Positions 1 to 7,147 of a stretch of DNA of 12,094 nt are shown piece after piece. The DNA is taken from positions 1-12,094 of the forward strand of contig JBDRGX010000040.1 of NCBI GenBank assembly GCA_043817485.1, written 5' to 3'. The translations under genes were made by a program, and so were the position numbers. This stretch comes from JBDRGX01 sp043817485 [NCBI: bacterium] (lineage in GTDB: Bacteria > JBDRGX01). The first letter of the stretch is position 1. Every line of letters starts with the position of its first letter. The notes under the pieces were generated by a model. It was given only the letters and a program-made list of their open reading frames with translations. It was not told where the DNA came from and did not search any database.

Positions 1-23
1 ATATTTTTAAAATGATCATCTAT

Positions 24-142
24 GAGACTGTGTCATAACTCTAAATCTAGACATCCATACCACAACATATTGTGGTTTTGTGGAAACCTACCACTTTATG
101 TTGTAAAACAATTGCCGTGAAATTGAATTATGACACAGTCTC
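24..142. mobile_element. MITE-like element with 15-bp perfect terminal inverted repeats
   Basis: Positions 24-38 read GAGACTGTGTCATAA and positions 128-142 are the exact reverse complement. The 119-bp unit contains no coding frame. Inside it are a 7-bp hairpin (59-65 with 70-76, ACCACAA/TTGTGGT) and an 8-bp inverted repeat (62-69 with 97-104). Short size, perfect ends and no transposase fit a miniature inverted-repeat element or a solo remnant of an insertion sequence. I see no clear target-site duplication, and no second copy exists in the window, so mobility is inferred. Confidence 0.55.
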
Positions 143-160
143 TGCATGAATTGCCCTTTA
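143..160. repeat. Half-palindrome related to the GTAGGGGCAATTCAT repeat
   Basis: Immediately after the terminal repeat ending at 142, TGCATGAATTGCCCTTTAC is the reverse complement of a GTAAAGGGCAATTCATG-type half-site. The same core (GGGCAATTCAT) occurs at 11898-11908 near the other end of the window. This stretch is richer in G+C than its surroundings. It is probably one arm of a dispersed palindromic intergenic repeat; only one arm is visible here. Confidence 0.4.
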
Positions 161-202
161 CAACAATACGGACGCAACATTCGCCTTTACCAATGGAACC
201 GT

Positions 203-286
203 AAATAACAATTGAAAATGGGAAATTATTGATTTTTGGTAGCATGGACTTGTTTTCCAATCATTTTCAATTTTCAATTGTTATTT
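203..286. repeat. 84-bp imperfect hairpin with 17-bp perfect inverted ends
   Basis: Positions 203-219 and 270-286 are perfect inverted copies (core AACAATTGAAAA / TTTTCAATTGTT). A shifted pairing is also possible: 212-220 with 262-270, continued by GGAAA with TTTCC. The arms are almost pure A+T, so this is not a standard GC-rich terminator, although it lies downstream of rnfB on the minus strand. It could be a second small inverted-repeat element or a stabilising 3' structure for the rnf transcript. Confidence 0.5.
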
Positions 287-358
287 TTTTTAGGGTACTA
301 TTCCTTTGTTTGCAACTTAGTATTAAAATATTTTTCACAATAATAGACAAAAAACAAT

Positions 359-1138
359 TTAATTTATTTCTACTAATGTTTTTGTTGGACACTTTTCAAT
401 ACATTTTTTACAATTAGTACATTTATTAGAATCAATTATAGCTAAATTATTTTCGAGTTTAATAGCATCAAATTCACATTGTTTAACACACAAACCACAA
501 GCAATACAAGCATATTTACAATTTTTTCGAGATAAAATACCTTTATCATTAGAATTACAGAAAACATAAACTTTTCTTGTATTTAATTCTAAACTAATAA
601 CTTTTTTAGGACAATTTTTAATACATTTTCCACAACCAGTACATTTATTTCTATTAATTACAGGCAAATGATTGTTTCCTTTTGAAATTGCTCCAAAAGG
701 ACAACTTTTAATACAAGTACCTAATCCTATACATCCATATATACAGTTTTTTCTTCCTTCAGCAACTAAATTAGCTGCTTTACAATCATCTAATCCATCA
801 TAAATAAATTTTTCTTTTGCTTCTGGAAAACTTCCTCTACATTTTACTATTGCTTTTTTTTCATCTTTTTCTGTTATTTCTATTCCTAAAATTGAAGCAA
901 TTTTTAGTTTTGTTTCTGAACCTCCTGCTGGACAACTTACTTCTTCTTTAGCAAGTAAAGCATGAGTAAATCCACTACATCCAGAAAAACCACAAACTCC
1001 ACAATTAGCACCAGGTAAAATTTTCATAATTTCTTCTTCTTTAGGATCTACTTCTACTCTTAATTTTTTAAAAGCAAAAGCTAAAATAATTGCTAATATA
1101 AATCCCAAAATACCTAATACAAAAATTGCTTCAATCAA
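359..1138 (-). CDS. rnfB: Rnf complex subunit B, electron-entry iron-sulfur protein
   Basis: RnfB accepts electrons from reduced ferredoxin and passes them to the membrane part of the Rnf ferredoxin:NAD+ oxidoreductase. The 259-residue protein has one N-terminal membrane helix (about 3-22) and then the RnfB Fe-S domain with C46, C49, C54 and C69 (CGVCGFSGC). It continues with ferredoxin-like cysteine groups at 132/136/142/146, 166/169/172/176, 211/214/217/221 and 240/243/246/250. It is the last gene of the operon, 29 nt after rnfA. The start appears to be TTG: a GAGG Shine-Dalgarno lies 7 nt upstream, an in-frame TGA sits just before it, and the residues that follow match the usual RnfB N-terminus. 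Family assignment is very secure; the start is less so. Confidence 0.96.
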   Translation of the reverse strand: MIEAIFVLGILGFILAIILAFAFKKLRVEVDPKEEEIMKILPGANCGVCGFSGCSGFTHALLAKEEVSCPAGGSETKLKIASILGIEITEKDEKKAIVKCRGSFPEAKEKFIYDGLDDCKAANLVAEGRKNCIYGCIGLGTCIKSCPFGAISKGNNHLPVINRNKCTGCGKCIKNCPKKVISLELNTRKVYVFCNSNDKGILSRKNCKYACIACGLCVKQCEFDAIKLENNLAIIDSNKCTNCKKCIEKCPTKTLVEIN

Positions 1139-1167
1139 AATAACACCTCATTTTTTATGATTTAATT

Positions 1168-1746
1168 TTAATGCCATCCAAACATTCCACAAAAACCTAA
1201 AAAAGCCAAAGACATTAAACCTGCTGCAATAAAAGAAACTGGATATCCTTTAAATGCTTTTGGAATAGGAGCTTTATCCATTTTTTCTCTTAACCCAGCA
1301 AATAAAATAATTGACAAGGTATAGCCCAATCCTATTGCAAAAGCAAAAACAATGGATTCTAAAAAAGTATAATTTGCTTCCACTTGCATTACTGCTATAC
1401 CAAAAACTGCACAATTAGTAGTAATTAAAGGCAAATAAATACCCATTGCTCGATATAAAGGAGGCATATATTTTCTAATAACCATTTCCACAAATTGAAC
1501 TAAAGCAGCAATTATTAAAATAAAAGCTGCTGTAGATAAATAAGCCAATTTACCTTTTAATACAAAATGCCAAATAGGCCAAGTAGCAGCTGAAGCTAAT
1601 ACCAAAACAAAAATAACAGCTACAGACATTCCAATTGATGTTTTTATATTATTTGAAAGACCTAAAAAAGAACATAAAGCTAAAAATCGAATAAGAACAA
1701 TATTATTAATAATCATTGACATAAAAAATATAATTACTAAATTCAT
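1168..1746 (-). CDS. rnfA: Rnf complex subunit A, membrane protein
   Basis: RnfA is an integral membrane subunit of the Rnf pump. With its paralogue RnfE it forms the core that carries electrons across the inner membrane. The 192 residues contain about six hydrophobic helices. C25 (FLALCSFLGL) and C112 (TTNCAVFG) correspond to the cysteines that, in characterised Rnf/Nqr complexes, hold an intramembrane [2Fe-2S] cluster shared with RnfE. The ATG overlaps the rnfE stop by 4 nt (ATGA) and is preceded by GGAG eight bases upstream, which supports both the start and translational coupling. Length is normal for the family. Confidence 0.96.
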   Translation of the reverse strand: MNLVIIFFMSMIINNIVLIRFLALCSFLGLSNNIKTSIGMSVAVIFVLVLASAATWPIWHFVLKGKLAYLSTAAFILIIAALVQFVEMVIRKYMPPLYRAMGIYLPLITTNCAVFGIAVMQVEANYTFLESIVFAFAIGLGYTLSIILFAGLREKMDKAPIPKAFKGYPVSFIAAGLMSLAFLGFCGMFGWH

Positions 1747-2333
1747 ACTTTTTTCTCCATTTTATTTAAAATCGCCATAAAAAAAGCAATTGTAATAAAT
1801 GCTCCTGGTGCAAGTTTCATTATAAGAGCTGGTTTAAAATTAAAACTTAAAATATTAATTCCTAAAAATGTTCCTCCACCTAAAATTTCTCTAACAGAAG
1901 CAATTAAAAATAAAATAAGAGCAAATCCAAGTCCCATACCTAATCCATCTAATAAAGAATGAAAAACAGAATTTTTACAAGCAAAAGCTTCTGCTCTTCC
2001 TAAAATAATACAATTAACAACAATTAAAGGAACAAAAATTCCTAAACTTTTATGAATTTCTGGAACATATGCTTTCATTAAATAATCTGCAGTTGTCACA
2101 AAAGTAGAAATAATAATAATAAAAATTGGTATTCTTATTTGATCTGGAACAATTTTTCTAATAAAAGAAATTACTATATTAGAAGCAACAAGAACAAATA
2201 AAACTGCTACTGCCATTCCTAAAGCATCTTTTACATTTGAAGAAACTGCTAGTACTGGACATAAACCTATCATTAATCGTAAAACTGCATTTTCTTTTAA
2301 AATCCCATTAGTAAAACAAGCAAGTGTTTTCAT
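1743..2333 (-). CDS. rnfE: Rnf complex subunit E, membrane protein
   Basis: RnfE is the paralogue and partner of RnfA in the membrane core of the Rnf complex. I place the start at the ATG at 2333, giving 196 residues that begin MKTLACFTNGILKEN, the usual RnfE opening. It has a GGAG box nine bases upstream, and rnfG's TAA lies one base before the ATG. An upstream in-frame ATG at 2372 would add 13 residues but has no ribosome-binding site and overlaps rnfG. About six membrane helices are visible. C25 (GLCPVLAV) and C108 (VVNCIILG) match the cluster-binding cysteines of the family. Confidence 0.95.
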   Translation of the reverse strand: MKTLACFTNGILKENAVLRLMIGLCPVLAVSSNVKDALGMAVAVLFVLVASNIVISFIRKIVPDQIRIPIFIIIISTFVTTADYLMKAYVPEIHKSLGIFVPLIVVNCIILGRAEAFACKNSVFHSLLDGLGMGLGFALILFLIASVREILGGGTFLGINILSFNFKPALIMKLAPGAFITIAFFMAILNKMEKKV

Positions 2334-2334
2334 T

Positions 2335-2877
2335 TTAATTTTCTCCAATACTTTTAAAAACTCTATCAGCATTATTTAATGCTTTCTTCAAACCATTTGT
2401 TACTGCTCTTGAAGATATTGTAGCCCCACTTATAGCATCTATTTCTCCATTTGGATTATCTTTTTTTAAAATTATTTTGCTTACTTCTTTTCCTTTAAAT
2501 TGATTTTTAAAAGATCCTTTTTCTATTTCTGATCCTAAACCAGGAGTTTCTTTATGAGAAAGAATTTCAAATCCTTTTATTTTTCTATCTTTTCCAACAC
2601 CTACTAACATTTTAATAGACCCACCATAACCTTTAACATCAATTCCAACAACCATACCTACAATTTGTTCAATTTTATTATACCCTAAAAAAATTTCTTT
2701 TTCTATTTCTTTAAAACTATTTGCTTCTTTTAAAACTATTTGCTTTAAAATTTCTTGTTTTTGTATTTCATTATTTTTTATTTTATTTCGAGTAGTACTT
2801 TCTACCCAAGCAAGAGTACCAGCTGCCCAAATACATATTGTCATTAAAATAAACGCTAATTTAAAAATAAATTTCAT
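2335..2877 (-). CDS. rnfG: Rnf complex subunit G, covalent-FMN protein
   Basis: RnfG is a single-span membrane protein with a periplasmic domain that carries covalently bound FMN. The predicted 180 residues begin with a hydrophobic helix (about 4-24). They contain the conserved HKETPGLGSEI stretch (108-118) and the flavinylation motif DAISGATIS (147-155), where T153 is the expected FMN attachment residue for the ApbE transferase. The ATG at 2877 is chosen over an upstream TTG at 2889 because GGAG lies six bases before it and it overlaps the rnfD stop as ATGA. No apbE gene is present in the window, so the transferase must be encoded elsewhere. Confidence 0.95.
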   Translation of the reverse strand: MKFIFKLAFILMTICIWAAGTLAWVESTTRNKIKNNEIQKQEILKQIVLKEANSFKEIEKEIFLGYNKIEQIVGMVVGIDVKGYGGSIKMLVGVGKDRKIKGFEILSHKETPGLGSEIEKGSFKNQFKGKEVSKIILKKDNPNGEIDAISGATISSRAVTNGLKKALNNADRVFKSIGEN

Positions 2878-3794
2878 TTTTTTCTCCAACCAAATTTTTT
2901 AGATCTTGTCCCTTTATTAATTAAAGGAACCCAACAATTCATAAAAATAATAGAATAACAAACACCTTCTGGAAAACCTCCATAAAATCTAAACAATGAA
3001 GTAAGTATTCCACAACTTATTCCAAAAATTATTTTACCTAAACCAGTAATCGGAGAAGTAACCATATCAGTAGCCATAAAAAATGCTCCTAAAAAAAGTC
3101 CACCACTTAAAATATTAAATAAAGGATCTTTTCCTATTAAAGAAGAAAAAATAAAAACTGTACTAATATAAAAAAATGGAATTCTCCAATTTATAATTTT
3201 ACGAATAAATAAATATATTGCTCCTAAAATTATTGCTAATTTTGAAGTTTCTCCTAAACATCCACCACAATATCCAATAAAAAGATCTCCATAACTTGGC
3301 AATGCTTGACTTAAGCCCTGTTTTATTATACCTAAAGGGGAAGCTGATGTAATAGCATCAATAGGAGTTTGCCATAAAGTCATACATATTGGCCAACTTG
3401 CTAAAAGAAAAGCTCTTGCTCCTAATGCTGGATTCATAAAATTATAACCTAATCCACCAAAAACTTGTTTAACTAAAAAAATAGCAATAATTCCTCCTAT
3501 AATAGGAATCCAAAAAGGTACTTGTGGTGGCAAACAAAATGCTAATAAAATTCCAGTAACAACAGCACTTAAATCATTTATAGTAATTGGTTTCCCAAAT
3601 AATTTTTGAGTAATTATCTCAGTTAAAACACAAGAAACAACACATAAAACAATAATTATTAAAGAATACCATCCAAAAAAATAAGTAGCTGCAATTATTC
3701 CTGGAATAAGAGATATAATTACATCTCTCATTATACTATTTATTGTATCTTTACTTTTTATGTGAGGCGAAATAGAAACAATTAATTTTTCCAT
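2874..3794 (-). CDS. rnfD: Rnf complex subunit D, flavin-binding membrane protein
   Basis: RnfD is the multi-span subunit thought to link electron flow to ion movement, and it usually carries a covalent FMN. The 306-residue protein (start ATG at 3794) has many membrane helices and the conserved GYNFMNPALGARAF segment (116-129). At the flavin site it reads DAITSASPLG (146-155). The residue normally threonine in this family (DxxTSATP) is S152 here. The ATG shares its A with the rnfC stop (TAATG) and has an AAAGGA box about ten bases upstream. An in-frame TTG at 3842 would add 16 residues inside rnfC and is not favoured. Late motifs such as FMATDMVTSPI (about 254-264) are intact. Confidence 0.95.
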   Translation of the reverse strand: MEKLIVSISPHIKSKDTINSIMRDVIISLIPGIIAATYFFGWYSLIIIVLCVVSCVLTEIITQKLFGKPITINDLSAVVTGILLAFCLPPQVPFWIPIIGGIIAIFLVKQVFGGLGYNFMNPALGARAFLLASWPICMTLWQTPIDAITSASPLGIIKQGLSQALPSYGDLFIGYCGGCLGETSKLAIILGAIYLFIRKIINWRIPFFYISTVFIFSSLIGKDPLFNILSGGLFLGAFFMATDMVTSPITGLGKIIFGISCGILTSLFRFYGGFPEGVCYSIIFMNCWVPLINKGTRSKKFGWRKK

Positions 3795-5116
3795 TATTTT
3801 TTTTTCCTTTGTTGTAATTCTAACTTTCCATATTTTACCCAATGAATTATTTTTCTATTAGATGGACAAATGTATGAACAACAACCACATTCAATACAAT
3901 CTAAAATCCCATATTCTTCAGCACTTTCAAAATTTTCTCTTTCTATATAATCACATATAAAACATGGAGATAACTTCATAGGACAAGCATTTATACATCT
4001 TCCACAACTTATACAAGAAAATTCATCTTTTCCCTTTACTTCATTTTGTGGAAATACTAATATTCCAGAACAACCTTTAATTACTGGAACTTCATCAGTA
4101 TATTGAGCTATTCCCATCATTGGTCCACCCATAATTATTTTTCCAAGATTTCCATTATAGCCACCACATTCTTCAATTACATCTTTAAATAAAGCACCAA
4201 TAGAAACTTTTAAATTTTGTGGTTTAATAATACCTTTCCCTGTAACTGTAATTACTCTTTCTATTAAGGGCTTTCCTTCCATTACTGCTTCCTTAATAGC
4301 AAAAGCAGTTCCTACATTTTGAACAACTACACCTATATCAAATGGCAAACCACCAGATGGAACTTCACGATTTAAAATTGCTTTTATAAGTTGCTTTTCT
4401 GCACCCTGAGGATATTTTACTTTTAATGGAATTACTTTAATTCCTTTTTCTTTAAAAATCACTTTATTCATTTCTCGAATAGCATCTTCTTTATTTTCTT
4501 CAATACCAATATAAGCAGTTTTTACATTTAATATTTTAAGAATTATTTTTAACCCAATAATAATTTCTTCTGGATGTTCTAACATTAATCTATGATCTGC
4601 TGTTAAATATGGTTCACATTCCACACCATTTAAAATTACTGTATCAATTGGTTTATCTTTTGGAGGTGTTAACTTTACATGCGTAGGAAAACTTGCTCCA
4701 CCTAATCCTACAATACCAGCATTATGAATAATATTACATAATTCTGATGGACTAAGTTGATTGTAATTCAAATGCCCCAAAATTTTTTCATCCCAAATTT
4801 CATCATCTTCTTCATCATCAGATTCTATGACGATAGAAAGAATATTTTTTCCTAAAGGATGCGGATAAGGTGCGATATCAATTACTTTACCAAAAATACT
4901 ACTATGAACAGGTGATGAAACAAAATCTTTTGTTTGTGCAATTAATTGACCTTTTTTTACTTCATCGCCTATTTTAACTATTGGTTCAGCTAAAGATCCT
5001 ATATGCTGCGATACAGGAAGTATTACTTTAGAAAAATCAGTTTTTATTTTAATTTTTTCTTTTGCTGTTATTTTATTGCAAGAAGGATGTATCCCTCCTT
5101 CAAAATTTTTTCCCAT
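3794..5116 (-). CDS. rnfC: Rnf complex subunit C, NADH/FMN iron-sulfur subunit
   Basis: RnfC is the peripheral cytoplasmic subunit where NAD+ is reduced. The 440 residues open with GGIHP (7-11), then a biotinyl-lipoyl-like region (about 40-98). The nucleotide/FMN-binding stretch GLGGASFPTHVKL (137-149) and NGVECEPYLTADH (163-175) follow. Two [4Fe-4S] motifs end the protein (C368/C371/C374/C378 and C407/C410/C413/C417). The start is the ATG at 5116 with AAAGGA six bases upstream; a TTG two codons earlier falls within the ribosome-binding site. An acidic stretch at 99-106 (SDDEEDDE) is a local peculiarity. It is the first gene of the rnf operon, 54 nt after a tRNA-Glu gene on the same strand. 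Confidence 0.96.
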   Translation of the reverse strand: MGKNFEGGIHPSCNKITAKEKIKIKTDFSKVILPVSQHIGSLAEPIVKIGDEVKKGQLIAQTKDFVSSPVHSSIFGKVIDIAPYPHPLGKNILSIVIESDDEEDDEIWDEKILGHLNYNQLSPSELCNIIHNAGIVGLGGASFPTHVKLTPPKDKPIDTVILNGVECEPYLTADHRLMLEHPEEIIIGLKIILKILNVKTAYIGIEENKEDAIREMNKVIFKEKGIKVIPLKVKYPQGAEKQLIKAILNREVPSGGLPFDIGVVVQNVGTAFAIKEAVMEGKPLIERVITVTGKGIIKPQNLKVSIGALFKDVIEECGGYNGNLGKIIMGGPMMGIAQYTDEVPVIKGCSGILVFPQNEVKGKDEFSCISCGRCINACPMKLSPCFICDYIERENFESAEEYGILDCIECGCCSYICPSNRKIIHWVKYGKLELQQRKKK

Positions 5117-5170
5117 TACCAATCCTTTATGTTATTATGCCAATTTATTTTTTAGCACAATTTTTTATAG

Positions 5171-5243
5171 TAGCGCTGCGGGAAATTGAACCCCGGTTTG
5201 ATGGTTGAGAACCAACCGTACTGGTCCACTATACGACAGCGCC
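5171..5243 (-). tRNA. tRNA-Glu, anticodon CTC
   Basis: The minus strand folds as a 73-nt cloverleaf. The acceptor stem is GGCGCTG/CAGCGCT with one G-U pair, the D-stem GTAT/GTAC has GG in its loop, the anticodon stem is GTTGG/CCATC, and the T-arm is CGGGG-TTCAATT-TCCCG. The anticodon loop TTCTCAA places CTC (5207-5209 on the plus strand reads GAG), so it reads the glutamate codon GAG. The discriminator base is A. The 3' CCA is not encoded (CTA follows), so a CCA-adding enzyme is needed. The anticodon stem has one U-U mismatch at 28:42. The gene lies just upstream of rnfC without an obvious terminator. Confidence 0.92.
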
Positions 5244-5280
5244 ATTTTGTAATTTTTTTCGAACCGAAAGACAAGCCACC

Positions 5281-5380
5281 TATCAATACAATACTATAAT
5301 AATATCACCCCTTTCGGGGTTAAAATTGCTTATTCTATTGTATTTTGCTACAATAATGTTACCCCTTCGGGGTTAAAATT
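5281..5380. repeat. Two direct repeats, each a CCCC/GGGG hairpin
   Basis: ACCCC-TTTC-GGGGT (5307-5320) and ACCCC-TTC-GGGGT (5361-5373) sit 54 bp apart. Their flanks are alike: AATAAT before each and TAAAATT after each. The first hairpin is also enclosed by a 9-bp inverted repeat (5285-5293 with 5336-5344, AATACAATA/TATTGTATT). Neither hairpin is followed by a convincing T-run on either strand, so they are not clean terminators. They may be repeat units, or structures that end or stabilise the GHMP-kinase transcript and insulate the tRNA-rnf unit. Confidence 0.6.
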
Positions 5381-5533
5381 ATTGGCAGAAACATTTATTT
5401 TAAATTGAAATTTGTTTCGGATTGTCGATATTCGTATTTCGAATTTTCTTTTATTTCAACATCAACATTTTTTTACAATTTTGTGTTTTGTTATTTACAA
5501 TTGTTTCATAAAAATACATTTCAAAAATTATTT

Positions 5534-7144
5534 CTATATATTTAAAACACCTATTCCCTCAATTGGAATACAATCTTCTATTCCTAAAGATAATTTATTA
5601 GGTTTATAATATTTATTATTTATTTCAGCAATAAGATTAGAAACAACTTCTTTTTTTACAAAAATTATTATACAATTATTTAATTCTGCATCTGCTAAAC
5701 GAGCTCCTAAAACTCCTTTTACTGAACAAGATATATCTACTATTTCATCTACTTCTTTACAACTTACTTCATATCCACCTGATTGGTTATATAAACGATT
5801 ATTTTCTTTTTTTTGAACATCGTTATCTTGTAGACATTTTATTATTTTATCTAATTTTCTATTAGTAATTCTTTTATTTTTTAAAACTCTATCTCCTTCA
5901 TGAGAAATATTTATAATTTTTCCTAATTTTTCAAATTGTTTTTTTTCTAAACACTCAGCAAATATTTTACTTCTTTCACATTCAGAAACTCCATAAAGCA
6001 TAATTTGACGCACTTTATAACCATATTTTTTAGGATTATTATGTGTTTTGAATAATTCTTCTAATTGATTTTTTTGATCAGAAATTTTGTTTTGTAAAGT
6101 TTCTCTCGTAATTATTTCTGGAATAGCATAAAGCATTTTATAAATTGAAATTTCATCATTATTTAAAAAGGCTGGATTTATATCTTTTAAATATTTACAT
6201 TTATTGGCTATTTCTGGAAAATATTTTTTTATTAACATAAGACCAATTTTATAAGTAGCTTTTTTTTGACTTAAAACATCTTTTGCAATTTCTGATTTTT
6301 TAGACTGTTTAAAACTATTACAAACAATAATTTTATAATTATTTTCAAAAGGTATTTTTTTTATTTTTAAAGGATTAAAATCTATATGTAAAACATGATT
6401 TAGTTTTCCAAATATAATAGTAGCATAATGTCCTGTTCTTTTTTGAGTACCAAAATACCATTCTGCTTCTTCACATACTTCTAATAATTTTTCATTAGAA
6501 ATACTTAAATTATTTATTTTACTTATAGTAAAAGCACTTGCAACTAATAAACTTGAAAAAAAATTTATACCAATAGTAAAAGGGGAAATATCTCTTTCTA
6601 TTACTACATTCATTCCTTTAAATTTTTTATCTTTATTTTTATTTTGAAAACAAAGAATTGGTGCTTTTATATAATCTATTTCTTCTATTTCATTTATTAT
6701 TTCTTTATTTTCTATTTTTTTTTCTAATCTTTTTAATGCCCATTCTTTCCATTTTTCTATTTTTTTTAAGGGTAATTCTTTTGTAATATCAAATTGGCTT
6801 ATATTTTGTTTTTTTGATGTATCACAAACTACTACTTTACTATCTTCTCTTGGTTCTACTACCATTATTATTTCTTTAGTAGCAATTGAATTTATACTTC
6901 CACCTTCTTGTTCAATATGCATACCCATTAAATTGAGACGACAAGGTGTTCTAACAATCATTACTTTTCTATCATATCCATACATTTTTCCAAAAAATTT
7001 TAAAGCTTTTTTGTATCGTTTAATATTTTCTTTAATAACAGCAATATCATTTCCATAAATTTTTTTAAAAGATTCTATTATTTTTTTATTTGAAGAAAAA
7101 TTATCTAATATTTCTATAAAAACACTTACTTTTTTCATATACAT
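5534..7144 (-). CDS. Galactokinase-like GHMP protein with eroded catalytic motifs
   Basis: The 536 residues align by motif order with the galactokinase branch of the GHMP kinases. An N-terminal helical region (1-60) precedes TPCRLNLMGMHIEQEGG (66-82), the sugar-binding motif. The ATP-loop region is SPFTIGINFFSSLLVAS (187-203). GTQKRTGHY (232-240) sits where galactokinases carry the catalytic aspartate, and GVLGARLADAELNNC (477-491) corresponds to the C-terminal glycine-rich motif. Nearly all signature glycines are replaced, and H239 stands where the aspartate is expected. The frame is open throughout despite the AT bias. The ATG is preceded by AGGA, and the gene begins 3 nt after the upstream lipoprotein gene. 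Family membership is fairly safe. Kinase activity is doubtful, and no substrate can be named. Confidence 0.8.
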   Translation of the reverse strand: MYMKKVSVFIEILDNFSSNKKIIESFKKIYGNDIAVIKENIKRYKKALKFFGKMYGYDRKVMIVRTPCRLNLMGMHIEQEGGSINSIATKEIIMVVEPREDSKVVVCDTSKKQNISQFDITKELPLKKIEKWKEWALKRLEKKIENKEIINEIEEIDYIKAPILCFQNKNKDKKFKGMNVVIERDISPFTIGINFFSSLLVASAFTISKINNLSISNEKLLEVCEEAEWYFGTQKRTGHYATIIFGKLNHVLHIDFNPLKIKKIPFENNYKIIVCNSFKQSKKSEIAKDVLSQKKATYKIGLMLIKKYFPEIANKCKYLKDINPAFLNNDEISIYKMLYAIPEIITRETLQNKISDQKNQLEELFKTHNNPKKYGYKVRQIMLYGVSECERSKIFAECLEKKQFEKLGKIINISHEGDRVLKNKRITNRKLDKIIKCLQDNDVQKKENNRLYNQSGGYEVSCKEVDEIVDISCSVKGVLGARLADAELNNCIIIFVKKEVVSNLIAEINNKYYKPNKLSLGIEDCIPIEGIGVLNI

Positions 7145-7147
7145 TTT

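Larger units (their letters stand above)
1..358. other. Non-coding region downstream of the rnf operon
   Basis: This stretch carries no convincing gene. It holds the 119-bp inverted-repeat element, the adjacent GCATGAATTGCCC half-repeat, a small TACGG/CCGTA inverted pair (167-171 with 199-203), and the 84-bp hairpin. A short plus-strand reading frame starting at 229 is rejected because it runs into the 3' end of rnfB and has low-complexity, phenylalanine-rich composition. Confidence 0.7.

Noticed and set aside
229-417. Plus-strand reading frame of 62 codons
   Set aside because: It is rich in Phe, Leu and Ile from poly-T sequence, overlaps the hairpin and the antisense 3' end of rnfB, and has no recognisable motif.
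2334-2372. Longer N-terminus for RnfE from the ATG at 2372
   Set aside because: It has no ribosome-binding site and overlaps rnfG; the ATG at 2333 has GGAG and matches the usual RnfE start.
359-5116. Na+-translocating NADH:quinone reductase (Nqr) instead of Rnf
   Set aside because: The presence of an RnfB-type multi-ferredoxin subunit and an RnfC with two Fe-S motifs, in C-D-G-E-A-B order, identifies Rnf; Nqr has NqrA and NqrF instead.
5307-5373. Classical rho-independent terminators
   Set aside because: The GC stems are good, but neither strand shows a proper T-run directly after the stem.
5281-5380. Possible CRISPR-like repeats
   Set aside because: There are only two units with unequal hairpins, no regular spacer array, and no cas genes nearby.
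5412-5609. Plus-strand reading frame of 65 codons
   Set aside because: It is antisense to the 3' end of the GHMP gene and runs over the TTTCG tract, with low-complexity composition and no ribosome-binding site.
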